A program made the translations under genes and the position numbers. From JACMJL01 sp963791805 (GTDB lineage: Bacteria; Bacillota; Clostridia; Clostridiales; Clostridiaceae): 64,000 bases of DNA. Positions within the stretch are counted from its first letter, which is position 1; every line of letters begins with the position of its first letter. This document shows positions 35,101-43,200 of this stretch, in pieces. The notes beneath the pieces are model-generated. The model ran no database searches. It had not been told where the DNA came from and saw only the letters and a program-made list of their open reading frames with translations. The stretch lies in assembly GCA_963791805.1 (NCBI GenBank), contig CAWBTU010000006.1:372001-436000 (forward strand), read 5' to 3'.

Positions 35101-37157
35101 ACTTTGATCCGCTTTTTTTCAATATATCTCCTGCAGAAGCTTCACGTATTGATCCACAAGAACGTATATTCTTAGAAGAATGTTGGAAAGCAGTGGAAGA
35201 TGCAGGGTATGTGCCATCGAAAATGGAGGCAAGCTTAAGAGAAAAAATAGGTGTATTCTGCGGTATAACTAAGACAGGATTCAATTTGTGGAATAACGAG
35301 CAATTGGATTCAGTGTTTAGTACTTCATTTGCATCTTGTGTGAACAGAGTATCTTATTTCATGGACTTAATGGGACCTAGTGTGCCAGTAGACACGATGT
35401 GTTCCTCATCATTAGTAGCCATTCATCAAGGTTGTAAAAGCATAATGCAGGGAGAGTGTAAGATGGCGATTGTAGGTGGTGTGAACTTGTATACGCATCC
35501 AAACAATTACGTAATGCTTTCTCTTGGCGGTCTTATTTCAGATAAGCCGAAAAGCAGTGTATTTGCAAAGGATAGCAATGGATTTACACCATCTGAAGGT
35601 GTAGGTGCTGTAGTGCTCAAGAAATTATCTGATGCTATTAAAGATAATGATCATGTTTGGGCCGTAATTAAGGGAAGTGCTATAGGCCATAGCGGTAAAA
35701 CTAACGGTTATAACGTGCCAGATCCTATTAAACAAGCCTATGTGATACAAAAGGCACTGGATGTTGCGGAAATAAATCCGAATACTATTGGACATATTGA
35801 AGTAGCTGCAAGTGGTTCACAGCTAGTAGATACAATTGAAATGGAGGCGATTACGAAAGCATTTGGAAGATATAGAAACTCCCATGAGGGGAATTATACA
35901 ATGAGTTCTGTAAAGATATTAATGGGACATGGTGAAGCTGTGTCCAGTATGTCTCAGCTAATCAAAGCATTGCTGCAATTAAAATATAAAAAAATATGTC
36001 CGACAGAACTTCCGAAAGAGTGTAATCCTAATATTAGATGGAATGCATTACCGTTTAAAATTGTAACAGATCAAAGAGAATGGTCGGAAATAAACTTAGA
36101 TGGTACTGTGTATCCAAGACGTATAGGAATAAATAGTTTTGGTGCTGGCGGTGTATATGCACACGTGATTTTAGAAGAATATCAAAGGAACGAAGAAAGT
36201 CACGGTATGGATTGCAATATGAATGAACCTTCGATATTCACTTTCTCGGCAAAGAATCAAGAAGCATTGAAAGAGTATCTAGAAGTTTGGAAAAATTATT
36301 TAGAAGAGAATAGGCAAATATCTTTAGAGCAGTTGGCGTATATATTACAAATTAAGCGTGAAGCTATGAAAAGGCGGTTTGCTACAGTTGCTTCAGATAT
36401 TAAGACTTTAATAAGTAATATTGAACAGTATTTGGTTCAGTTATCAAACAAAGAGAAACCTTCAACTGTGAAGTCACAAAAGTTGACTCAAGAAGAGTAT
36501 ATTACTTTAATGAAAGATAAAAAGTTTGAAGAACTTGCTAAATTTTGGATGGATGGTGCAACTATACCTTGGGAGCAACTTTATATAGGAATATCATACA
36601 AACAGCTGCCTCAACTTCCTAAGTATCCGTTTAGGAAAAGAATGTTTTGGATTAATTATGATAATGAAGATTCTCATAAAAACAATTCGCTGAGTCATTC
36701 ATCATATGTAGTAGAGAATGAGCCTAAGAATGTTGTGATTAATGAAACACAGAAAAAATCTGTCTTTATTGGCATAGACTTAATTTTAAATAAAAGTTCT
36801 GAAGAAGAAATTGTGATAAAGCAAGAAGCAGTGGAAAAGAGGCCTCTTGAAGATGGAGAGTTTGTTCCTTGGGAACATTGTACAAATAAGGTAGAAGAAC
36901 AAGAAAATAACAAAGATGTAGTTAAAAGTACGGTTAAAAAAATACTTCGTGAAATCTTGTATTTAGATGAGCACGATGAATTTGATGAAGATGACAGTTT
37001 TCGAGATTTAGGCTTAGATTCAATAACTATGAGCAAATTTATACAACGTTTAAACAAGAGTCTCGAATTATCTTTAAAAGAATCTGTGTTATTTGATTAT
37101 ACAAATACATGTGAATTAACAGACTATATTGCTTATGGGTTAAGAAGAAATAGTTAA
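23139..37157 (+). CDS. trans-AT PKS part 2: KS2-DH-KR-cMT-ACP, KS-ACP, KS-KR-ACP, KS0-ACP
   Basis: Continuation of the upstream PKS after a frameshift; together about 6,890 residues. By base position: KS2 remainder to 24255 (Cys 23463, HGTGT 23868, NIGH 23988); DH 24819-25680 (AHHKVGD at 24902, Asp of DAALQ at 25418); KR 26395-27040 (GGAGGLG, NYAAGS); C-methyltransferase about 27280-28340 (EIGAGTGGTS at 27807); ACP, Ser at 28614. KS3 28890-30150 (Cys 29367), then ACP, Ser at 30872, with no processing domain. KS4 31160-32485 (Cys 31689), KR 33620-34200, ACP Ser at 34521. KS5 34890-36185: Cys present at 35400, but the HGTGT motif reads AASGS (35805-35819), so it should pass chains on without extending. 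Final ACP, Ser at 37020. No AT domains; LPTYPF-type linkers follow most KS domains. Confidence 0.9.
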   Translation: MFDPLFFNISPIEAELMDPQERLFLQCAHEAIEDAGYSKESLVKKHNQNGDGNVGVFVGAMFEEYSLYGAQLQARGINTAISGSIGSIANRVSYVYNLHGPSISVDTMCSSSLTTVHLACQSLHNNDCEVAIAGGVNISIHPNKYLLLAQGKLASSKGRCETFGDGGNGYVPGEGVGAIILKPLSKAIADGNHIYGVIKATAVNHGGKTNGYTVPNPQAQTDVIFKALKEAEVNPRSISYIEAHGTGTSLGDPIEIAGLTKAFREYTKDNKFCAIGSVKSNIGHCESAAGIAGLTKVLLQMKHKQIVHSLHSKVLNNNIDFENTPFTVPQELIKWDQPTVSENGKDKTYPRRAGISAFGAGGSNAHIIIEEYVNSEMNKQRIKVSHKNLAIILLSASQEKQLKDKARDLIRTIELNSFTNEDLQEIAYTLQIGRDMLKERLGLYVSSIEELKDKLEKYLKGDYRNLYIGSTKQNNMLNSVLGLDEDIHVAIEKWMEKGKYGKLLELWAKGFDVDWEKQYANRKLQLLSLPTYPFVKDKYWYPGSDEVPSTICNHVSYDMIHPLLHRNTSDLIEQKFTSIFNGEEVFLAHHKVGDLKVMPGVVYLEMAREAATIATRMKEDTNSIKLKEVTWARLLGVEDEPIKVEIRMMPQQNGDILYEVDSILQEEKYEKQLHCTGFVELVEKENAKIQYISSIKNSCKKSKITSEQCYRYFEEMGIQYGIGHQAIDEIYRGEEQVLAKLTLPQILADEDSYVLHPSMMDAALQACLTLSIEYDEETKMHKVQTDHLMLPYALEEMDIFSKCTPNMWAYIRYNTSSGRIKKMDIDLCDQDGKVCVQMKGFSLRELENKVQYKPTKYYDLCKDSEENQYTKNILATPVWEEIVIEKNEGNLDENQHVVVIGCDKENKIAIEEYYQKCSYIDVEKEISMEEMTRKIALLENIDHIIWFAPDNPKASIVEKEIIEEQREGVLSCFRLIKALLNNGYSDRELKFTAITTQTQPIHIKEDINPTHGSVNGLVGVLGKEFTNWQVKLIDIERNSKLPVKEMIFLSNKMEENGYVYRGEKWYKQSLCEVECHIEETVFRQGGVYVVIGGAGGLGEVWSQYVIEKYKVQVIWIGRRKKDDNISEKIEKLSQIGPKPYYISADATDEKSLEEAYKKIKQRYGNIHGIIHSAIVLVDQSLSNMDEERFKLGLSTKVDVSVCLGKVFQKERLDFVIFFSSMISFNKIAGQSNYAAGSTFKDIFAHQLAREWNCKVKVINWGYWGTVGIVASELYRIKMSMLGHESIDPQEAMEVVEVLLACQLNQLSYEKINQNIGNKHIKEEIIVTYPEVNTNNYFINNTVSDKDSTSEYIDVESGINLDEKVSITVEEEKHKEYKLKGGLQLEFMDDIVCKILWTHLEELGLFKKKYTTRLEIKQALDLLNMYDDWLDKSIDMLVSNCFLEYKDNQLCNITKTVYDKESVWKEWIRLKDIWIKEPNTTSHTELLDVTLKVLPQILSGKVQATDVIFPNSSMELVEDIYKNNEVSDYYNEILVENLINYVKARIKENPATSIRIIEIGAGTGGTSEVAFEKLRPYSKNIKEYCYTDISTAFLLYAKEKYQEANHYLTYKILNIEEPILSQGFEEGWYDVVLATNVIHATKNIRNTLKNAKGLLTKNGVIMLNEISRHSIFTHMTFGLLEGWWKYEDKSVRIPGGPGLYPEMWKSILESEGFESVYYTLGKVDTLGQQIVIGVSNGVIRRKCDVKERAPKKKPATLEISNLTTVETPKLALLEKRISKTIENRDDFDDLLVERSTWYIKEIVGKTLKIPVDRMDASELLGKYGVDSIVVMQLTNNMKKVLPNVTTTLFFECQTIDELVKYFLKTQREKMKSLVGLEDMDKVTVHYNQKNKGILKEQQGNEQRFLNKESFPKDENRNAHTIEDVAIIGLAGRYPKANNVEEFWGNLEKGINCIVEIPKERWDWRQYFGEEKGKEDTMYTKWGGFIEDIDKFDPFFFNISPAEAERMDPQERLFLETAYACIEDAGYTPQGLSENKKVGVFVGVMNNHYPTGAKHWSIANRVSYSMNFNGPSMAVDTACSSSLTSIHLALESIHSGTSECAIAGGVNLIVSAEHYLKLSSLTMLSSGDKCKTFGEQADGFVDGEGVGAIILKPLKKAINDGDHIYGVIKGSSVNAGGKTNGYTVPNPNAQNELIIDAYKRANINARYISYIEAHGTGTALGDPIEIASLKKAFEIDTKEKQFCHIGSVKSNIGHCESAAGIAGVTKVLLQLKYNQLVPSLHSEKLNPNINFNNTPFVVQHKLEKWERLIIDNHEIPRISGVSGFGAGGANAHIIIQEYIDDRNNKETRLKPGERVAIVLSTRKEEQLHNKVKQLLTAIKENKISDKELINLAYTLQVGREEMEERLGFIVSSISELKEKLEQFIYGVENTSSLYCCKARKSNIMVDAFETDRELQEVIEKWVQNNKLEKIIEFWVQGVSIRWNILYGDNKPTRISLPTYPFEKESYWIHSSETYINPTKIETVKKKDYNNQKKKSFDNNKNMDDLKNRTIDYLKNMFSSVSKMPIERIETDVTLDAYGIDSIMIRQLSSLLESEFEDFSPTIFFEYQDIDSLAKYLMNKYEKILMNMFQLKENEVENEVEHGDDDNLLEFNIIEHQRPMLKSQKKELPSQDDSSKQNDIAIIGMSGRYPQAKDLQAFWENIKNGRDCVSEIPIERWDYKCYFEEGILSSNKINSKWGGFIQDVDKFDPLFFNVMPEEAERMDPQERLFLQCVYETIEDAGYTKERLRKVTNDGIEGNVGVYVGVTFSEYQFYGIESQALGKPMAFSGILSSIANRVSYYCNFNGPSMAIDSMCSSSLTALHVACESIKQGGCKMAVVGGVNLSLHPNKYLFLSQYNFLSSKGRCETFGDKGDGYVSGEGVGAILLKPLTQAEADGDHIYGVIKSTAINHGGKTNGYSVPNPQAQSDVIFKALKDANINPRSISYIEAHGTGTSIGDPIEIAGITKAFRQYTDENSFCAIGSVKSNIGHLEAAAAVAGITKVLLQMKYKQLVPSLHSEVLNTNIAFHKTPFKVQRELEAWNRPTLDIDGEQREYPRIAGVSSFGAGGANGHVIIEEYIPNDEEYTEIVINNEPMLIVLSARSKSQLTLQAERLLEAITRQELGDKDLIHIAYTLQVGRESMDERLGFLTNSINDLKNKLEYYGKGKKQIANCYRNQDKKQKNLLSLFMNTEELQESINRCIEKKKFITLIELWVEGLDIDWNKLYENYRPKRMSLPTYPFEQESYWHGIDTVSRTISIAENEIIDDERDDIYEEINSMILQPVWKKTEVQHENQAVEANLKRHIIFCELTGNAIVDQVKANVKDATCHVLSMKAGSIEQIYEYYGREIFKFVKEIMIDSSKEQVLVQLVIFSKDEKVTLKGLGSILKTARLENPKFNYQLIILPVESTSKDVVEKIEENVLCLNHREIKYESGIRYVHQIEALEEMDLSEQRIPWKEDGMYLITGGLGGLGLIFANEIADQVNHAKIILTGRSPLNSNKISEIENVKSKGAIVEYKQVDIANKENVAQLIKAVQEIHGGLDGIIHSAGVINDDYIINKTEEEFTEVFKPKVVGLMNLDACTKDIQMDFMVLFSSEVTEFGNIGQADYAAANAFMDSYTIYRNQLVKEGRRYGKTVTINWPLWESGGMRIDKDIVNLMFEATGMLPMKTETGINALYQALIQDKDRIMVVEGDIEKINQVVLANEEVVVKLDETLEEISDNDLREKIMQKLVALFGKSLKLNADKIDVEDEFDIYGVNSVKLMVLNQKLSTHFNNLPGTVFFENRTISQLGEYLIDGYTNECRVWISSGKELVKKKKIKQEKSFKFDAIKSRRNTKAIKEVRSTIDKRKANIIKETKVMGEAEVSVTNTKKLIDDESKSYEPIAIIGVSGRFPQADNIETFWDNLIHQRSCIKEIPEERWSLNGFYTQDKEEALAKKMSFSKWGGFLEGFADFDPLFFNISPAEASRIDPQERIFLEECWKAVEDAGYVPSKMEASLREKIGVFCGITKTGFNLWNNEQLDSVFSTSFASCVNRVSYFMDLMGPSVPVDTMCSSSLVAIHQGCKSIMQGECKMAIVGGVNLYTHPNNYVMLSLGGLISDKPKSSVFAKDSNGFTPSEGVGAVVLKKLSDAIKDNDHVWAVIKGSAIGHSGKTNGYNVPDPIKQAYVIQKALDVAEINPNTIGHIEVAASGSQLVDTIEMEAITKAFGRYRNSHEGNYTMSSVKILMGHGEAVSSMSQLIKALLQLKYKKICPTELPKECNPNIRWNALPFKIVTDQREWSEINLDGTVYPRRIGINSFGAGGVYAHVILEEYQRNEESHGMDCNMNEPSIFTFSAKNQEALKEYLEVWKNYLEENRQISLEQLAYILQIKREAMKRRFATVASDIKTLISNIEQYLVQLSNKEKPSTVKSQKLTQEEYITLMKDKKFEELAKFWMDGATIPWEQLYIGISYKQLPQLPKYPFRKRMFWINYDNEDSHKNNSLSHSSYVVENEPKNVVINETQKKSVFIGIDLILNKSSEEEIVIKQEAVEKRPLEDGEFVPWEHCTNKVEEQENNKDVVKSTVKKILREILYLDEHDEFDEDDSFRDLGLDSITMSKFIQRLNKSLELSLKESVLFDYTNTCELTDYIAYGLRRNS

Positions 37158-37268
37158 GTGTATTCAAATATGAAGAATTATGGCTTATAACTATATTCCA
37201 GCAATGATTCATAACTGTTGCTTGGAGTAGTATAGCATAACAATAAAGAAGGAGGTATTGACATTAAT

Positions 37269-40200
37269 ATGATACATAATAGCGTATTAGAGGCAGCTAA
37301 TAGGGGACTGTATCCTGATAGTGCATCTGAAATATTGTTAAAAAATGGAGAGTTTTCGGATACATTTTTCAGTTCACGGGATTATGTTGTTCGATTTGCA
37401 AGACCTGATGATATTAATGAATTGATGGAAATAGAAGCGCAGTGTTGGGATCTTAATATGCAAACAGATCAATCAATTATTGAAAAGCGTCTTATTGATC
37501 AAGCGTGCTTTACTTTTGTATTGGAATACGAAGGGAGGGTTATTGGATGTAATTATTCTCAGCGTATTAACAAAGAAAATATTAAGGAAATGAATATTTC
37601 AACTATAGATAAGTTTAGATTGAAAAATGGATCATGCATTCAATTAATAACAATAAATATACTTCCACAATATCAAGATCGTGGCTGGGGAAATGAGTTG
37701 TTAGAATTTATTCTACAGTATGCATCACTTCATACAGAAATAAAGGAAGTTTGTGCTATAACAAGATGTAGGGATTTTAGAAAGTCTAATTTTGATATCT
37801 TAGAAGAGTATTTAAAGAGTATTTATAAAAATGATTTATTACATGATCCAACATTGCTAATGCATCAATTGCATGGAGCAAAGGTGTTGGGACTGATAAA
37901 AGGCTACCGTCCAAAAGATTATGATAATCAAGGATATGGCATATTAATTGAATATGATGTGAAAAATCGACCATGGGGTAGGGTTTTAAAAGAAACAATG
38001 AGCAAAAAAGCAGTTGGTGGTAAACATAAGCTCTTAGAGCATATAAAAAGCAAATTAGGGACAGATAATTTACAACAAGACAAAACCATAAGAGAATTAG
38101 GATTTGATTCTATGGACTTCGTAGAATTGTTAATGATCATTAATGAGTGTTTGGGAACAAATATGAAAGTGACTGATCTGAAGGAAAAGACTGTAGAGGA
38201 TCTTTTGACATTAGACAGTGATGAAGAAGAACAAGTAGTTGTAAAGTCTCAAAAGCCTTTGAAAAGTAGAATACGTGAACTTATGAGACAATATGAAGAA
38301 TTAGTGCCATTAGTAATAGAAGGGGATGGACCATGTACGTTTTGGATTCATCCACTATCAGGAGATGTAGGCATATATAATTCTATTGCGGAATTAAGCG
38401 AGGAATCTTTTAAAGTATTAGCAATTAAGGCCACAGGCTTTCTATCAAATACTAAGCAACCCCTTAAATCTATTAAGGATATGGCTAAGTACTATTGTGA
38501 TATTATATTGGCTACGGATCCAGTAGGACCATATAATTTGATTGGGTTTTCTTTTGGTGGAACTATTGCTTATGAAATAGTGAGATTGTTGCAAGAGAGA
38601 GGTAAAAAAGTAGCAAATTTAATAATGATAGAGTCGTTGTTTGTAACTGATAAAGATGCTCATCTGTTTAAAACTTCTTATCGTACTAACCTATTGATGA
38701 ATGCTAATTTTATGCTATTAACTTTACTTAAGATGAATCATGAGCTTATTAAAAAAGACAGCAATGGTGAAGTGAATTGGGAATTCTATAAGATTACTGA
38801 AGAGCAAGTAAAACATGTGTCTGATGAAAATATTATGATGCATATTGTTAAACTTTGTAAGGAAAAAGGTTTAAAGCAATCAGAGGAATCACTGATGCAT
38901 AAACTAGATACGATGGCGAAAGTGCATATTTCAAACATTGAAGCTATACAGACTTATCGGATAGAGAGACTTCCGGATTCTAATGCATTAAAAACGTGGT
39001 TGTTTAGAACATCATTAGGAAATGCAACATCACGCAATATTTGGAATCCAGATTATTTAGAGGCGATTCAGAATACAAAAGGCTCATTGTTACCTTTATT
39101 AGAAGGTTGGAATTCGGTTATATTAGACATGGAAACTATTGTTTTAGATGGGGATAATCACTTTGATATTTTACATGATAAGTCAAGTGTGGCAACATTT
39201 TATGATTATTGCAAACGAATTGTTACAGGGGAATTAAAAACATTTAAATCTCTAAGAACTGATAATAATGTGAATTCGAACGTAAATAGAAATTCACATG
39301 AAGGTGTAAAATCAGGCAAAGATACAAATTTAACTATGAGAAACAGTGGAGACGACAAAAACAGACCGATTGCAATTGTAGGGATGTCTGGAATATTTCC
39401 GGATGCTGATAATATACTTGCGTTTTGGAACAATATAAAAAATGGACGTAATAGTATTAGAGAATTCCCTAAAAATAGAGGATTTAATATTGATGATTAT
39501 TTTGATATTAGGAAAAAAACACCTGGTAAAACTTATTCCAAGTGGGGTGGCCTTCTAAAAGACATAGATAAATTTGACCCATTGTTCTTTAAAATAGCGC
39601 CTAAAGAAGCTCAATTAATGGACCCAAGTGAAAGGTTATTTTTACAGGAAGCATGGCATGCAATAGAAGACGCTGGTTATAATCCGAGAAGCTTAAGTGG
39701 TAGACCTTGGGGTGTATTTTCATGTGCGAAGGGCGACTATGCTATGACAATACAGGAGCAGATTAAGTCTTATTATGTACCAACAGACTCATACGCAGCA
39801 AGTAGACTTTCCTATTTATTGAACCTTGTAGGTCCTTCAATGGTAATTGATACAGCTTGTTCCTCAACATTATCTGTAGTTGCAGCTGCTTGCAATAGTT
39901 TAATATTAGGTGATTGTGAAGCTGCTGTTGTAGGTGGTGGGGCAGTATATACCACACCAAATATCTTAATTGGATCAAGTCAATCATTATTATTATCTCC
40001 AGATGGTCAGTGCTTTACATTTGATGATAGAGCAAATGGTACGGTTGTAGCAGAAGCAATCGGTGCTGTCATATTGAAAACTTTAGATAAAGCCTTACAG
40101 GATAAAGATAATATTTACGGGGTTATTATTGGTTGGGGCATGAATCAAGATGGTAAGACAAATGGTTTAACAGCTCCAAGTGGACAAGCACAAACGCGCC

Positions 40201-43200
40201 TACAAACAGATATTTATAATAGGTTTGATATAAATCCAGAAAATATAATGATGATTGAAGCACATGGTACAGGTACTATACTTGGAGATTCAATTGAATT
40301 CAATGCATTAACAGATTCATTCAGAAAATATACAGCAAAAGAAAATTATTGTGCATTAGGTTCATTAAAAACGAATATTGGGCATGCATTCTTTGGGGCC
40401 GGTATTGCAGGATTTATAAAGACATCATTAGCTGTTAAGTACGGGCAAATTCCGCCGAGTTTAAATTATGAAAATCCAAGTCCTAAAATAGAGCTAGAAG
40501 GTAGTCCGTTTTACGTTAATAGAGAATTACGAGAGTGGCAAACACCTTTCAACCAGCCTAGATGTGCTGCGATTAGTGCGTTTGGTGCGACTGGTACGAA
40601 CGTGCATTTAGTGATTCAAGAGTATATCCCTCAAATGAACTATTCAACGAAAGAAGACAAAGCTTCAGGTGAAATTATGTTTATCTTATCAGCGAAAGAT
40701 GAAAGTCGATTAAAAGCATATGCTGAAGAGTTCCTTGAGAGATTGGAAATGGACGTTTATAAAGATGCAGATCTTAAGCGTATTGGTTATACCCTTCAAG
40801 TTGGACGCGAACATATGTCTTATCGTTTAGGGATGATTGTAAAATCTATTGAAGAGATAGAGAGCAATATATATCAATATTTAAATAGAAGTGATAATAA
40901 AAATAATGGCTATAAAGGTTTCTATGTAAATAAAGTGAATAAGAATAATGAAATTATTGATAAAAAGGTGGTTCAAGAAGCGCACGAGTTATGGATTACA
41001 AATAAGCATCCAAGATTACTAGATTTATGGATGGAAGGTAACTCAATAGATTGGAATGTACTATATGATGGAAAACTAGAAAAAATTTCTTTACCTGTTT
41101 ATCCATTTGCTAAAGAAAGATATTGGATTGAAACAGTGAGAAAAAAGGATAGTCTGAATATGAAGCGTGATAATGTAGCTAGCATAACTGCGAATACATC
41201 TACAAGTGTAGTAAATGATGCTGTTAGTAATGTAGCTAATAGTACTATTAGTGGGACCACAAGTAAATCGGCAAATATCATATCTAGTAAAGAGAAGTCA
41301 GAAAATTGCATACATCAAAATAAAAAAGCCATTCTAATGAGTTTTACAGAAGAGTGGGAAGAGCAATCACTAAAAACGATGCATAGCAGTGAAAAAGAGA
41401 CAATGGTATGTTTCTTATCAAAAATAGAAAATCAAAAGAATTTGATTGAACAATTGAAAAAGTATAATCCAAATGCAAATGTTGTGTTTATTGCAAGAAA
41501 TAAAAGCAATGAGGAGAAGAGTTTGACAAAATATATCATAGATGAAAAAGATAGGCAATCATATGTAGAAACCTTTAGAAGAATCAATGCTAAATATGAC
41601 AATATTTCATCTATTCTATACCTTTGGGCATACGAAGATCAAGCAAGTGATCTGGATTATGTCAATATCCTTAATATTTATCAAGTGATTACACAAGAGA
41701 AAATAAGAGCGAACAGATTACTTTTAGGCGGTATTGATGGACAAAAAATTGAAGGATGCTATTTGGATTCATGGATTGGATTTGAACGTTCTTTAGGACC
41801 GATGATGTCAAGAACTAGAATAAAAGTTGTAATTCATAAAAAGAACCCAATGAATAGATCAAAGCTTCTAAATGAAGATATTAAGCAAATTCTTCAAGAA
41901 ATATCTGTAGAAAGCGGACATGGTAGCGTTTTATATAAAGAAGGTAAGCGTCATATTTACCGTTTGAATGAACAAGAGTTAAGTGGAGGAGAATCAGCAA
42001 TAAAAGAAGGGGGCACTTATCTTATTATAGGAGGTTTAGGTGCATTAGGCTTTATAATCTCAAAACATTTAGCAAAAGAATATAAAATCAACATTATTCT
42101 AACTGGAAGAAAAGCGTTAGACATAGATAAACAGATGCGAATTAAAGAATTGGAAAAGCTAGGAAGTAAAGTTTTATATGTTCAAGCAGATGTTTGTGAT
42201 CAAGAAGCAATGAAAAAAGTGGTAGAGGTAGCCAACCAGCAATTCAGTGGTATTAACGGTGTGATACATGCTGCAGGTATGGTTTACAAAGAGAGTGTTG
42301 AACAAAAATTTATAGAGAATTTTGAAAAGGTATTAAAGCCAAAAGTTTTAGGTACGCAGATAATCGATGAGTTATTAGTAGATCAACAGCTTGATTTTAT
42401 TTGTTACTTTTCATCAGCAGCAGCAGTATTAGGAGATTTTGGTGCATGTGATTATTCAGTAGCGAATCGATTCCAAGTAGCCTATGCACACTACAGAAAT
42501 GCTTTAAAAAGTGAAATGAGGACATTTGGAAAAGCGATTGCGATTAATTGGCCAATATGGCGTGATGGTGGCATGGGTTTAGGCGAGGAAAATAATAATA
42601 AATATCTAGAATCAAGTGGACAAGAGTATTTAGAGACGGCAGATGGTCTGATGGCATTTGAGAAATTGCTTGCACAAATAGATTCGCAGTATTTACTTAT
42701 AAAAGGTTATCCGAATAGAGTTCGTGAGTTCCTTAAAATCAACAAAATGAATGAGACAATTGAGAGAATTGAAGACATTCAATCAGTAAAAGCTATACCT
42801 GAAGAAACAAAAAAAGCGAAAAGTGATTTGACTCAGGAAATGGTTGAAGAAGATATCAAAATACTAATTAGTAATTCTTATGCGATTCCGTACGAAAAAA
42901 TGGATGTTAATAATCACTTGATAGAGTATGGATTTGACTCGATTAACTTATTTGATTTTGCAAATAAATTAGAAGATACTTTTGGATTTAAGGTTACTCC
43001 TGCAATTTTATTAAGTTATTCAACAATATCAAGATTTGCAGAGTATTTAATGAATGAATTTAGAGAATCGTTAGAAATACATTATCAACAAGGAGCTATG
43101 GAAGAAGATTTGGCTTTTAATAGTAGTGTAGATGAGGAAAAATTATTAGAAGAACATATGGAAGGGCTTAATGTGCCCCATGTAGATGGGAGGGATACAT

